Source: an uncultured Sulfitobacter sp. (GTDB lineage Bacteria > Pseudomonadota > Alphaproteobacteria > Rhodobacterales > Rhodobacteraceae). From it: DNA of 64,000 nt. Shown here piece after piece: positions 48,096 through 57,245 of the stretch. The DNA is taken from contig CANMXJ010000003.1 in the NCBI GenBank assembly GCA_947501805.1, forward strand, positions 372,001 to 436,000, read 5' to 3'. The notes beneath the pieces were generated by a model that was not told where the DNA came from, searched no databases, and saw nothing but the letters and a program-made list of their open reading frames with translations. The first letter of the stretch is position 1; every line of letters starts with the position of its first letter. The translations under genes and the position numbers were made by a program.

Positions 48096-49526
48096 TTACT
48101 CTGCAGCGACCCAGCCGGATACCGCTTTGACTTCAAGGAATTCCTCAAGACCATAAATACCGCCTTCACGACCATTGCCTGACTGCTTATAGCCGCCGAA
48201 GGGTGACCCCTGTGCAAAGCCCTGACCGTTGGTCTCTACCATGCCAGAGCGCAAACGCCGTGCCACACGACGACGTTTTTCGTCGTCTTCGGTCTGGACG
48301 TAGTTGGTCAAGCCATAGGGCGTGTCATTTGCAATTGCGACGGCTTCTTCTTCGGTCTCGAACGGAATGATAGACAGAACTGGGCCAAAGACCTCTTCCT
48401 GTGCAATTGTCATGTCGTTGGTGACATCGGCAAAGACAGTCGGCTTGACGAAGTAGCCGCGGTTCAATCCATCCGGACGGCCAAGACCGCCGGCAACCAG
48501 GCGTGCTTCGGACATGCCGACTTCGATCAGGCCCTGAATTTTGTTGAACTGGGCTTCTGAAACAACAGGACCGATGTGCTGACCTTCCTCCGAGGCAGGG
48601 CCGACATGGGTGTTGGTCGCAACATCTGCGGCCATCTGTACAGCTTCGTCATAGCGCGATTTGTGCACCAGCATGCGCGTTGGCGCGTTGCAGGATTGTC
48701 CGGAGTTGCGGAAACAGCGAATCGCTCCCGCCTTAGCCGCTTTGGGATGTGCATCTTCAAAGATGATGTTGGCACCTTTGCCGCCCAGTTCAAGCGACAC
48801 GCGCTTGAGTGTGTCAGCTGCCGCTTTGGAAATCGCGATACCGGCGCGGGTTGAACCGGTAAAGCTGACCATATCCACATCTGGATGCGAAGAAAGCTGA
48901 GAGCCTACACCGGGACCATCGCCATTCAGCATGTTGAACACGCCCGCCGGGAAGCCTGCTTCGTCCATGAATTCTGCGAACAATGCACCGGAGAGCGGGG
49001 CAATTTCAGAGGGTTTCAGGACGACGGTACAGCCAGTGGCAATCGCAGGGATCGCTTTGAGGATAATCTGGTTCATCGGCCAGTTCCAGGGCGTGATCAA
49101 AGCACAGACACCAATTGGTTCAAGCAGGGTTTTCTCTGTCGCCGTGAAGTCTTTTTCAAAGGAGAAGTCTTTGAATGCGTTGATGAAACCGCCAATGTGC
49201 CAACTTCCCGCACCAACTTGCTGGTTGCGGCTCAATTCGATCGGGGCACCCATTTCCATCGACATGGCCTGCGCCATTTCTTCCTGGCGGGCTTTGTAGA
49301 TTTCGGCCAGTTTTTCGATCAATGCCATGCGCTCTTCACGCGGGGTTTGGGACCAGCTGTCAAAAGCAGCGCGTGCTGCCGCGACAGCGGCATCTGTATC
49401 GGCCTGATCGCCAAGAGAGATGGTTGCACATTCTTCTTCTGTTGACGGGTTCACAACTGCAAAGTCGTTTGCCTTGGCAGGTTTTACCCATTTACCGTTG
49501 ATATAGAATTCACGTTTGTCCAACAT
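48096..49526 (-). CDS. NAD(P)-dependent aldehyde dehydrogenase
   Basis: A 476-residue aldehyde dehydrogenase that oxidises an aldehyde to its acid. The catalytic Cys is Cys279 in NSGQSCNAP and the general-base Glu lies in LELGGKG; ITPWNWPMNQ and GSTRAG bind cofactor. Substrate not determined: the wide family includes betaine-aldehyde, succinate-semialdehyde and simple aldehyde enzymes. A 12-bp palindrome (49552-49563) lies 26 bases upstream of the start in the promoter region shared with the peroxiredoxin gene. Confidence 0.87.
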   Translation of the reverse strand: MLDKREFYINGKWVKPAKANDFAVVNPSTEEECATISLGDQADTDAAVAAARAAFDSWSQTPREERMALIEKLAEIYKARQEEMAQAMSMEMGAPIELSRNQQVGAGSWHIGGFINAFKDFSFEKDFTATEKTLLEPIGVCALITPWNWPMNQIILKAIPAIATGCTVVLKPSEIAPLSGALFAEFMDEAGFPAGVFNMLNGDGPGVGSQLSSHPDVDMVSFTGSTRAGIAISKAAADTLKRVSLELGGKGANIIFEDAHPKAAKAGAIRCFRNSGQSCNAPTRMLVHKSRYDEAVQMAADVATNTHVGPASEEGQHIGPVVSEAQFNKIQGLIEVGMSEARLVAGGLGRPDGLNRGYFVKPTVFADVTNDMTIAQEEVFGPVLSIIPFETEEEAVAIANDTPYGLTNYVQTEDDEKRRRVARRLRSGMVETNGQGFAQGSPFGGYKQSGNGREGGIYGLEEFLEVKAVSGWVAAE

Positions 49527-49551
49527 GTTGGAACTCCTTTTAACATATGCT

Positions 49552-49563
49552 GGCCATATGGCC
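49552..49563. promoter_or_regulatory. 12-bp palindrome in the divergent aldehyde dehydrogenase/peroxiredoxin promoter region
   Basis: GGCCATATGGCC is self-complementary and sits 26 bases upstream of the aldehyde dehydrogenase ATG and about 115 bases upstream of the peroxiredoxin ATG. A second CATATG lies just beside it. A regulator-binding site is possible; there is no direct evidence. Confidence 0.35.
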
Positions 49564-49677
49564 CTGCCTAATTCTGCGCCAATGTGTCACCACCGTGATG
49601 CCACCGCAAGGGGGTGGTGCACCGGCAAATAATGACTACATATGCGACGTATCAAGACACATATCCCGGAGGACATC

Positions 49678-50331
49678 ATGGGCTTGCGCATCAACGACAC
49701 GATACCTGATTTAACCGTCGAAACGGACCACGGCACGATTTCGCTGCATGAATTTGTAGGCGATAGCTGGGCAATCCTCTTTTCGCACCCCAAGGACTTC
49801 ACGCCCGTTTGCACCACAGAGTTCGGGGCTGTTGCCCAATTGGCGGACGAATGGGAAAAGCGCGGCACCAAAGTGATCGGTGTCAGCGTTGATGGTGTGG
49901 AAGAGCACAAACAATGGAAAGGCGACATCGAAACTGTCGCGGGCACCAAGGCAGGCTTCCCGATTATCGCGGATACCGGTCTTGAGGTCTCCAAAGCCTT
50001 CGACATGCTGCCAGCCGAAGCATATTTGCCGGACGGTCGCACACCTGCGGACAGTGCCACGGTACGCTCCGTGTTCATTATTGGGCCGGACAAACAGCTT
50101 AAACTGTCGATGACCTATCCAATGACGGTCGGCCGTAACTTTGCCGAAGTGCTGCGTGCGTTGGACGGATTGCAGATGTCTACAAACAAAGGCGTAGCGA
50201 CCCCTGCAAACTGGAATGTCGGCGATGATGTGATCATCCCCACAAGCGTTTCGGATGCGGATGCCGCTACCAAGTTTGGCGACTTCAAGACAGTACTGCC
50301 CTATCTGCGCATGACCAAGGCACCAACCTGA
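49678..50331 (+). CDS. 1-Cys peroxiredoxin (Prx6 type)
   Basis: A 217-residue peroxidase reducing hydrogen peroxide and organic peroxides. The peroxidatic Cys is Cys45 in HPKDFTPVCTTE; no resolving Cys is placed as in 2-Cys enzymes, so the 1-Cys Prx6 type is indicated, and the C-terminal half (VGRNFAEVLRALDGLQM) matches that group. GGAGGACATC just before the ATG gives a strong start at 49678. Only three bases separate its stop from that of the convergent GT25 gene, and a 7-bp hairpin (50333-50349) overlaps that junction. Confidence 0.92.
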   Translation: MGLRINDTIPDLTVETDHGTISLHEFVGDSWAILFSHPKDFTPVCTTEFGAVAQLADEWEKRGTKVIGVSVDGVEEHKQWKGDIETVAGTKAGFPIIADTGLEVSKAFDMLPAEAYLPDGRTPADSATVRSVFIIGPDKQLKLSMTYPMTVGRNFAEVLRALDGLQMSTNKGVATPANWNVGDDVIIPTSVSDADAATKFGDFKTVLPYLRMTKAPT

Positions 50332-50334
50332 ACC

Positions 50335-51042
50335 TCAGGGTTCCTGAGGTCTACGCCGTATCCGCGCCCTGTACCGGGCGCGCCGCATCTCCCGCATCAG
50401 CACATCGCCGGTGCGGGTTTTGCGTTGGATCGTGCTGGGGCCGTGCATTTCCGAAACACCGCTCGGCAGGATGGTGTGGATCTTTTGCCCTGTGACCCAA
50501 TGCATCTGCAACGTCGTGTCCACGGGCCGGTCAATCACTTCGCTGGCCGTCAACAGTCGCTGTGCCGCTCTGCGCCCGACGATCTGGCAGACCAGTTGCA
50601 AGCCGATCGTGCGCGGCAGGAACAAGGCGGTACCGTCTTGCAGGGCTAATGTATGTGCCGGCGTTTCCCGCGGCTTTGCGGGCAGGCGGATAAAGCTGTC
50701 TTCGTCCGCATATTGGTGCACCAGTTTCATTGCGGCCGCAAACGGCACAGGATCAATTGCCATATCGTCTTCTGCAATCAATCCATAAGGTGCGTCACCC
50801 TCGGCGATCATTTTCCAGCACAATCGATGACTGAGGAAACATCCGACTTCGGCGGCGTTCATCTGAAACGGATAAGTCGGACTATGAAGTGTTCCACTCA
50901 CTTGCTCAATCTGCTGCGTAACTTTCGGATCAGCACCGTTCACGGCATCAACCAATTCTGCATCGGGCAATTCCCGAAGCAGACGAGACACGTTTTCGGC
51001 GCGGGCCGTTGCGGTGTTCAAATGGATGATGAGCGACCTCAT
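50335..51042 (-). CDS. glycosyltransferase family 25 protein
   Basis: A 235-residue LPS-type glycosyltransferase of the GT25 (LgtB/LpsA-like) family. The N-terminal SLIIHLNTATARAENV binds nucleotide sugar, EVGCFLSHRLCWKMI is the family signature at about 65-79, and the metal motif appears as LIAEDDMAID near residues 88-97. Acceptor unknown; by family, lipooligosaccharide or surface glycan. The C-terminal tail is strongly basic (RARYRARIRRRP). A solitary gene with no other surface-glycan genes adjacent. Confidence 0.82.
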   Translation of the reverse strand: MRSLIIHLNTATARAENVSRLLRELPDAELVDAVNGADPKVTQQIEQVSGTLHSPTYPFQMNAAEVGCFLSHRLCWKMIAEGDAPYGLIAEDDMAIDPVPFAAAMKLVHQYADEDSFIRLPAKPRETPAHTLALQDGTALFLPRTIGLQLVCQIVGRRAAQRLLTASEVIDRPVDTTLQMHWVTGQKIHTILPSGVSEMHGPSTIQRKTRTGDVLMREMRRARYRARIRRRPQEP

Positions 51043-51089
51043 GCAGATGTCATACCTGCAAAACCCGCCTAGTCAAACCACGCTTTGCG

Positions 51090-51893
51090 CTATTTCGGCC
51101 CTGCGTTGAAAGTAAACAGTGCCTCACCAGCAACGGTGTATCCGTTGATCAATTCACGGGCTTTGTCTGACACCAGCCATGTCTCCAATGATGTGGCACC
51201 GGCTGCGTTCACATGTGGATGGCGTTCGGGATTAATCGGGATATATGCGTATTGATTGAACAGTACCGGATCACCGGAAAACAGCAGAGCCAGCGTACCT
51301 TTGTTGCCAAAATTCAACCAGCTTGCGCGGTCTGCCATGATATACGCCCCAAGACCTGAAGCGGTGTTCAGACTGGCCCCCATGCCTGCGCCAACAGGAT
51401 TGTACCATGCTTCAAATCCGGCCGGATCAAGGGCTGCAGTGGCCCAAAGCGCCAGTTCCTTCTTGTGTGTCCCGCTGTCATCGCCACGGCTGACAAAGCT
51501 ATGCTGGCCCGTTGCGATCAACGTCAACGCATCAGCAGCGGTCTTTGCCTTTGCAATTTCCGCAGGATCTGAGTCAGGACCAATCAGAACAAAATCATTG
51601 TACATGATCTCGCGTCGATGCGTACCAAATCCGCCCGCCACAAAGGCTTCTTCGGAAGCTTTGGAGTGCACCAGAATGGCATCAACATCACCCGCTTCGC
51701 CCAGCCGCAAAGCTTGGCCTGTGCCCACAATAAGCAGTTGTACATCCAGACCGGTATCTTCTTTGATCACAGGCAACAGAACGTCCGACAGACCTGAATT
51801 GTTGAACGATGTCGTCACTGCCATACGCAGGGTTTCTGCCTGCGTCATACCCGCGAAGACAATCAAAAGTGAGGTAAGTAGGGTGCGTATCAT
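51090..51893 (-). CDS. tupA: tungstate ABC transporter, substrate-binding protein
   Basis: A 267-residue periplasmic binding protein with a signal peptide (residues 1-19, ending MTQA). The family motif is VTTSFNNSGLSDVLLP at residues 27-42 and then VGTGQALRLGEAGDVDAILVH; the TTS motif is typical of TupA and differs from the molybdate binder ModA. The gene overlaps tupC by 4 bases. Tungstate would serve enzymes such as formate dehydrogenases or aldehyde oxidoreductases, none of which is in this window. Confidence 0.9.
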   Translation of the reverse strand: MIRTLLTSLLIVFAGMTQAETLRMAVTTSFNNSGLSDVLLPVIKEDTGLDVQLLIVGTGQALRLGEAGDVDAILVHSKASEEAFVAGGFGTHRREIMYNDFVLIGPDSDPAEIAKAKTAADALTLIATGQHSFVSRGDDSGTHKKELALWATAALDPAGFEAWYNPVGAGMGASLNTASGLGAYIMADRASWLNFGNKGTLALLFSGDPVLFNQYAYIPINPERHPHVNAAGATSLETWLVSDKARELINGYTVAGEALFTFNAGPK

Positions 51894-52606
51894 TCGACGA
51901 TGTCTCCGTTCAAAAAGGCCCTGAGTTCAGGCGTTTGTGGGGTGGTCAGGCAGGACGCCGCCGGACCGCTTTCGTGTATTCTCCCGCTTTTCAGGAACAA
52001 TACCTCAGTCGCCAGGCGGCGTGCTTGACCCAGATCATGTGTCGCCAGAATTATCCGTGTGCCTGCCTGCTGGGCTTCTTGCAAAACTGCCTCGATCTCT
52101 TTTGTAGAACGGCCATCAAGGTTTGTGCACGGCTCATCCAGAAACAACAGCTTCGGATCGCTGATAAGCGCGCGTGCCAAAGCGAGCTTCTGTTTTTCGC
52201 CACCTGAGAGTCTGTGAGCGGGGCGCGACAGTGCGTCGCCCAGACCAATCCGGTGCGCCCACTGCGCAACCTGTTTTGTGATCAACGCCTTGGGATGGCG
52301 CGCCAGCGAAAGTGGGTAAGCAAGGTTTGCTGCCACAGAACGCCGCAACAGAATCGGCGACTGGAATACAAAAGCCTGTTGCTGACGTGCTTCTGCATCG
52401 GTCAGATTCCAGGTAAGCGTTCCGGCGTTCAACCGTTCGATCCCGTGCAGAGCTTTGAGAAACGTCGTCTTGCCTGCGCCGTTGGGACCAAGCACAACAG
52501 TTAAACCGGTTCTTTCCAATCGCAGATCAATCGGCCCCAGCAGGGTCTTGCCTCTGCGCTGCACCGTCAAACCGGTGGCGGTTAAAGGCAGCAGGTTGTT
52601 TACCAT
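51890..52606 (-). CDS. tupC: tungstate ABC transporter, ATP-binding protein
   Basis: A 238-residue ABC ATPase. Walker A GPNGAGKTT at residues 40-48, signature LSGGEKQKLALARAL, and Walker B LLFLDEP. The C-terminal extension is short. Overlaps tupA by 4 bases and tupB by 7, so the three are translated from one message in the order tupB-tupC-tupA. Confidence 0.9.
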   Translation of the reverse strand: MVNNLLPLTATGLTVQRRGKTLLGPIDLRLERTGLTVVLGPNGAGKTTFLKALHGIERLNAGTLTWNLTDAEARQQQAFVFQSPILLRRSVAANLAYPLSLARHPKALITKQVAQWAHRIGLGDALSRPAHRLSGGEKQKLALARALISDPKLLFLDEPCTNLDGRSTKEIEAVLQEAQQAGTRIILATHDLGQARRLATEVLFLKSGRIHESGPAASCLTTPQTPELRAFLNGDIVE

Positions 52607-53304
52607 CTGCTCCCCCTTTCGGTGCCGGACAGGGCATGGATGATTAGGTTCACACTGACTGCCAGCCCGATCAGGACAAACCCCAGCCCGAGGGCCAAAG
52701 CAAAGTCACCTTTGCCCGTTTCAAGCGCAATCGCAGTGGTCAAAACCCGCGTCGCATGATCGATATTGCCCCCCACAATCATGATTGCGCCAACTTCGCC
52801 AATGGCCCGTCCAAATCCTGCAAGTGCAGCGGTCAACAAGGCGCGTCTGCCATCCACAATCAACGTCCAGATACGGGCCCGCGATGGGATATTCATCGAA
52901 ATGAGCAGGTCGTGATATTCCGCCCAAAGCTCGCGCATGGCCTGATGTGTGATCGACGCAATCAAAGGTGTGATGATAATGACCTGCGCAATAATCATCG
53001 CAGTTGGTGTGAACAATAATCCCAGTACACCAAAGGGGCCGGATCGTGACAGCAACAGATACACCAGCAATCCAACGACCACAGGTGGCAGGCCCATAAA
53101 CGCATTCAAGATTGCAATCGTGGTACGTCTGAAACGAAAGCGCCGGATCGCTAGCCACGTGCCAAAAGGAAGGGCAACCAGCGAAGCAATCACCAAGGCA
53201 GACAGGCTCACCTGCAAAGAGCGCAGCGTGATTTCTACCAGATCAGCATCTAGCGTCACAACCAACCAGAAGGCGGAAACAAGGCCTTGCCAAATGTCAG
53301 TCAC
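52600..53304 (-). CDS. tupB: tungstate ABC transporter, permease
   Basis: A 234-residue membrane permease with about five hydrophobic segments and the cytoplasmic EAA-like loop AALAGFGRAIGEVGAIMIVG. The GTG at 53302-53304 with GGAGAG nine bases before it gives the family-length protein; the open frame runs upstream to 53397 without a ribosome-binding site. First gene of the tup operon, starting 150 bases after the pnp terminator on the opposite side of the gap. Confidence 0.85.
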   Translation of the reverse strand: MTDIWQGLVSAFWLVVTLDADLVEITLRSLQVSLSALVIASLVALPFGTWLAIRRFRFRRTTIAILNAFMGLPPVVVGLLVYLLLSRSGPFGVLGLLFTPTAMIIAQVIIITPLIASITHQAMRELWAEYHDLLISMNIPSRARIWTLIVDGRRALLTAALAGFGRAIGEVGAIMIVGGNIDHATRVLTTAIALETGKGDFALALGLGFVLIGLAVSVNLIIHALSGTERGSRW

Positions 53305-53426
53305 GGGTGCGGCTCTCCGGTTGAAATTCGGGGGTGGTCTGCTGCCGGATGTATACGCGTCGAGCAGCAAGAGCCAACAGCGTAAATGCGACGCCAACAG
53401 ACAGGTTTACGCAGTTGCCAAAATGG

Positions 53427-53454
53427 AAAAGGCCCCGATGTTACCAACGGGGCC
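53427..53454 (-). terminator. Rho-independent terminator of pnp
   Basis: A 7-bp stem GGCCCCG / CGGGGCC, loop of 10 bases, followed on the minus strand by TTTTCC, 27 bases after the pnp stop. Confidence 0.88.
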
Positions 53455-53480
53455 TCTTGTTAATTCACCAGATCAGCAGA

Positions 53481-55616
53481 TCAATCGTCTGCTTTTTCTT
53501 CCGGCTTCACTTCTTCGCCGGTCTCCTGATCGACAACTTTCATCGACAAACGCACCTTGCCGCGATCGTCAAAGCCCAGAAGCTTCACTTTCACTTCCTG
53601 ACCTTCCTTCAACACATCTGAAGGGTGGTTCAGGCGGCGGTTTTCGATCTGGGACACGTGCACCAGACCGTCGCGCTTGCCAAAGAAGTTCACGAAGGCT
53701 CCGAAATCAACGATCTTCACAACCGTACCCGTGTAGACCATGCCTTCTTCCGGCTCGGCCACAATCGAGTGGATCATGTCGTAGGCTTTCTTGATGGCTT
53801 CGCCGTTTGGCGATGCAATCTTGATGATGCCTTCGTCGTTGATGTCGACCTTCGCGCCGGACACTTCGACGATCTCGCGGATGACTTTACCGCCAGAACC
53901 GATCACTTCACGGATTTTATCCGTTGGGATCTGCATGGTCTCGATACGTGGTGCATGTTCGGAGAATTCACCGGCGCCGGTGATCGCCTTGTTCATCTCG
54001 CCAAGGATATGGATACGGCCCGCTTTGGCCTGCGCCAATGCCTTTTCCATAATCTCTTGCGTGATACCCGCGATCTTGATGTCCATCTGCAGCGACGTGA
54101 TACCTGCTTCGGTCCCGGCCACTTTGAAGTCCATGTCGCCGAGGTGATCTTCGTCACCAAGGATGTCGGACAGGATCGCATATGATCCGTCTTCTTCCAT
54201 GATCAGACCCATCGCAACACCGGCAACGGCGGCTTTCAATGGCACGCCCGCGTCCATCATGGACAGGGAGCCGCCACAGACGGAAGCCATCGACGATGAA
54301 CCGTTGGATTCAGTGATCTCGGACACAACGCGTACGGTGTATGGGAAATCTGTTGGCGCAGGCAGAACCGCCTGCAAGGCACGCCATGCGAGCTTACCAT
54401 GACCGATTTCACGACGACCGGGAGGGCCCACGCGACCAACTTCGCCCACGGAGTAGGGAGGGAAGTTATAGTGCAGCAGGAAGTTCGATTTGAAGTTGCC
54501 ATGCAGCGCGTCGATGAACTGCTCATCGTCGCCGGTGCCCAAAGTGGTGACAACCAAGCCCTGCGTTTCGCCACGTGTGAACAGTGCGGAACCGTGTGTG
54601 CGCGGCAGAACGCCGGTTTCGGACACGATGTCACGGATCTCGTCAGTCTTACGACCGTCAATCCGCTTGCCCGTCTTCACAACGTCACCGCGCAAGATGG
54701 AGGCCTCAAGACCTTTCATCGCAGACCCGAGATTCGCATCCGCCAGCTCTTCCTCGCTCAGCATGGATTTGATCAATTCGCGTGCTTCAGCTACGGCCGT
54801 TGTCCGCTCCTGCTTGTCGCCAATCGCAAACGCCTTGCGCATCTCTTTCTCGCCCGCTTTCTTCACGGCTGCGGACAGCGCGGAATAATCGACAGGTTGG
54901 AAATCAAACGGCTCTTTCGCGGCGGATTCAGCCAGATCAATGATCAGGTCGATGACCGGCTGGATGCTGTCGTGCGCAAACTTGACTGCGCCCAGCATTT
55001 CTTCCTCGGAAAGCTCATAGGCTTCGGATTCAACCATCATTACGGCGTCTTTGGTGCCCGCAACAACCAGATCCAGACGCTGATCAGGGTTCATGCGCAG
55101 GTTCTGCATGTCGTCGATTTCAGGGTTCAGGATGTATTCACCATCCGAGAAGCCAACGCGGCAAGCCGCAATCGGGCCCATGAACGGCGCGCCGGAAATC
55201 GTCAGCGCGGCAGAGGCGGCGATCATCGCAACCATGTCCGGATCATTGACCAGATCGTGCGACAGAACCGTACACATCACCAGCACTTCGTTCTTGAAGC
55301 CGGGGACGAACAGCGGGCGGATCGGACGGTCGATCAAACGGCTGGTCAGCGTCTCTTTCTCGGTCGGACGCGCCTCGCGCTTGAAGAAGCCACCGGGGAT
55401 TTTACCCGCGGCATAGTATTTCTCGTTGTAGTGCACGGTCAGGGGAAAGAAGTCCTGACCCGGCTTTTGCTGACGTGCAAAAGTGACGTTTGCCATGACG
55501 CTGGTTTCGCCCAGTGTCGCAATGACAGAGCCGTCCGCTTGACGGGCCACTTTGCCGGTTTCGAGTGTGAGCGTCTCTTCGCCCCACTGCATCTCTTTTT
55601 TCGTTACGTTAAACAT
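53481..55616 (-). CDS. pnp: polyribonucleotide nucleotidyltransferase (PNPase)
   Basis: 3'-5' phosphorolytic exoribonuclease of the degradosome. A 711-residue protein with two RNase PH-like domains (residues about 10-210 and 320-545), a linking helical domain, a KH domain ([18 protein letters not shown] at about 560) and an S1 domain ([17 protein letters not shown] at about 635). Length is normal for the family. Normally next to rpsO; here nearly 4.3 kb of other genes separate the two. Confidence 0.97.
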   Translation of the reverse strand: MFNVTKKEMQWGEETLTLETGKVARQADGSVIATLGETSVMANVTFARQQKPGQDFFPLTVHYNEKYYAAGKIPGGFFKREARPTEKETLTSRLIDRPIRPLFVPGFKNEVLVMCTVLSHDLVNDPDMVAMIAASAALTISGAPFMGPIAACRVGFSDGEYILNPEIDDMQNLRMNPDQRLDLVVAGTKDAVMMVESEAYELSEEEMLGAVKFAHDSIQPVIDLIIDLAESAAKEPFDFQPVDYSALSAAVKKAGEKEMRKAFAIGDKQERTTAVAEARELIKSMLSEEELADANLGSAMKGLEASILRGDVVKTGKRIDGRKTDEIRDIVSETGVLPRTHGSALFTRGETQGLVVTTLGTGDDEQFIDALHGNFKSNFLLHYNFPPYSVGEVGRVGPPGRREIGHGKLAWRALQAVLPAPTDFPYTVRVVSEITESNGSSSMASVCGGSLSMMDAGVPLKAAVAGVAMGLIMEEDGSYAILSDILGDEDHLGDMDFKVAGTEAGITSLQMDIKIAGITQEIMEKALAQAKAGRIHILGEMNKAITGAGEFSEHAPRIETMQIPTDKIREVIGSGGKVIREIVEVSGAKVDINDEGIIKIASPNGEAIKKAYDMIHSIVAEPEEGMVYTGTVVKIVDFGAFVNFFGKRDGLVHVSQIENRRLNHPSDVLKEGQEVKVKLLGFDDRGKVRLSMKVVDQETGEEVKPEEKADD

Positions 55617-55771
55617 CTACGTTTCCTGTGTTGGCCCAAGTGGGCCTTTGCATAGAGGCCGAATTGCCTCTGACCGCGATATCTTCGTTTGGGCGGCGCT
55701 GCGGTCCGGGCGCCGGCATTCAGATGCTCGCGCGTGTACAGGAGATTGGGGGGGAGGGGAAGGGTTGGGTT

Positions 55772-56491
55772 CTAGCCCGGCAGTTGATCGTTCTTCGTCA
55801 CTTCAAGCATGTCGTCGTTTGCAACTATCCAGCTCTCCAACCTATCGATTAGCTCCACCCAAACGTCATCATATTCATGATGGAAGATCATCATGCATAG
55901 CTCCAGTGATTTGAGATGTTGCTCACCATGGAGTTCGGTCCATCTGTTAGAAAAGTTCGTTTCAGACTCGTCGTGGTCAACCTTCGAATATCCCCAAACC
56001 ATGCCTTCGAAGTTTGGATGCGCGCTTTCTGACAGGCTGTCATAGAGGCTACGCAGGCCGGGATACCGCTTGTCGCCTTTGTCGAGCATCGTAATGACGT
56101 TAACGGCAGAGGGGTGGGCGGGATCATTTTTTGACCCTCCTGCTTGCCTAGTCGTCATATGACTGAACTCGTGGAAATTCAGTGTTCCAGAAAGAACGGC
56201 CTCCACATTGTGGTTGAGATACAAGAGCGTAGCGAGAGTTTCAAAACCACTGCGTAACAGTATTCTTGCACCAAGAACATGGCCTTGTTGGTGCAAAGCA
56301 TAGGATTGAGTCAACAAGTCGGTTACCCGCCAAAACGCAGCTTCGCGCAAAACCCAACACCGAAACGGAGCCTTCCATTTGTAGGCGATGGAATTGCGAG
56401 AAATAAGACCGCCCAGAGGAATGCTCTGCAGTAACGATGCACGCCAGTTTTCAAGGTTCCGTTCAATAGTATCCATGCATTGCGATACCAT
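55772..56491 (-). CDS. protein of unknown function (HEPN/DUF5677-like pattern)
   Basis: A 239-residue soluble, helix-rich protein that I do not recognise with certainty. The stretch GHVLGARILLRSGFETLATL followed by LYLNHN, and SESAHPNFEGM later, recall DUF5677/AbiV-like helical domains in which an Arg-rich helix is followed by a conserved Glu and a His-Pro pair. The start is uncertain: ATG 56491 or 56476 (MDTIERN), with GTG at 56524 open as well. Codon use is AT-richer than neighbours, and it lies in the gap where accessory genes interrupt rpsO-pnp. Acquired DNA is likely. Confidence 0.6.
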   Translation of the reverse strand: MVSQCMDTIERNLENWRASLLQSIPLGGLISRNSIAYKWKAPFRCWVLREAAFWRVTDLLTQSYALHQQGHVLGARILLRSGFETLATLLYLNHNVEAVLSGTLNFHEFSHMTTRQAGGSKNDPAHPSAVNVITMLDKGDKRYPGLRSLYDSLSESAHPNFEGMVWGYSKVDHDESETNFSNRWTELHGEQHLKSLELCMMIFHHEYDDVWVELIDRLESWIVANDDMLEVTKNDQLPG

Positions 56492-56731
56492 CTCGATACG
56501 GAAGGTACAAAATATCTGTTGCACCCAAACAAACCATTCGGGCGGTCTGGCGCTGCACGGCAGCTACGCCTTGATGCCGTGCAAGGTGTTCCCGATCACC
56601 GTTGAACCCCACGACGGACGCTCAAACCCGACAGCAACAAATCGCCTATCTGAGGTTGTAAACCAATCTTTAACTCTCTCGCGGTTACCTCGTGTTAATA
56701 TGAAGTGAATCGACACTGGGAGGATGTCAAA

Positions 56732-56947
56732 ATGCAAACCTATGATCTGGAAAACCGTGTGACGGAACTTGCCCGGATATTTGAGGCGGCACCGGCGCAG
56801 AAGCGACTGCAAATGGCCCCTGAAATCAACCGTATTGCTCGCAGGCTGGATGCGCGTCAGCACCCTTTTGCGCACAAGATCAGAAACATGCAGGTGGAGC
56901 TGGAGCAAGACGCCTTTGACGACATGTTCGACAACATGCCGGTCTAA
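56732..56947 (+). CDS. small hypothetical protein, charged and helical
   Basis: A 71-residue protein (MQTYDLENRVTELARIFEAA at the start, DAFDDMFDNMPV at the end). Mainly charged helices with an acidic C-terminus; no signal peptide or membrane segment. GGGAGG stands about eight bases before the ATG. Unknown function. It is a complete open frame with good initiation signals and occupies the accessory stretch near pnp. No strong terminator follows it. Confidence 0.55.
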   Translation: MQTYDLENRVTELARIFEAAPAQKRLQMAPEINRIARRLDARQHPFAHKIRNMQVELEQDAFDDMFDNMPV

Positions 56948-57021
56948 GCGGAATAAAAAAGCAACTTCTTAGCCAGAGTGAAGGCAACAAGCTTGTGCCG
57001 CTGGTTTGTAGGGGGAGAGCA

Positions 57022-57243
57022 TCATATGCTCATCCCCCACATAATCATCAAACCCACCCAAGCAATAACTGCGGCGATCACTGCGGTAATAAATCCGACC
57101 GCCAGCGCCGAAAATACGATACTCAGGGCTGACGCTTCGCGGCGTTTTGCACAGATTGCGCTAACGATAACCGAAACGGGGACCGATAGCGCCAGGAGGG
57201 GGCCGATCACAAAAAACAGGAAATCGGCCATAGCATTAGACAT
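57022..57243 (-). CDS. small two-helix membrane protein
   Basis: A 73-residue protein with two hydrophobic helices (residues 8-30 and 42-69), separated by a basic loop CAKRREAS. It starts two bases after the stop of the amidinotransferase-like gene and is almost certainly co-translated with it. Function unknown; it may belong to that enzyme's pathway as a membrane partner, but this is speculation from position only. Confidence 0.6.
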   Translation of the reverse strand: MSNAMADFLFFVIGPLLALSVPVSVIVSAICAKRREASALSIVFSALAVGFITAVIAAVIAWVGLMIMWGMSI

Positions 57244-57245
57244 TA

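Noticed and set aside
54399..55655. Plus-strand open frame of 418 codons
   Set aside because: Antisense to pnp; low-complexity translation without conserved motifs.
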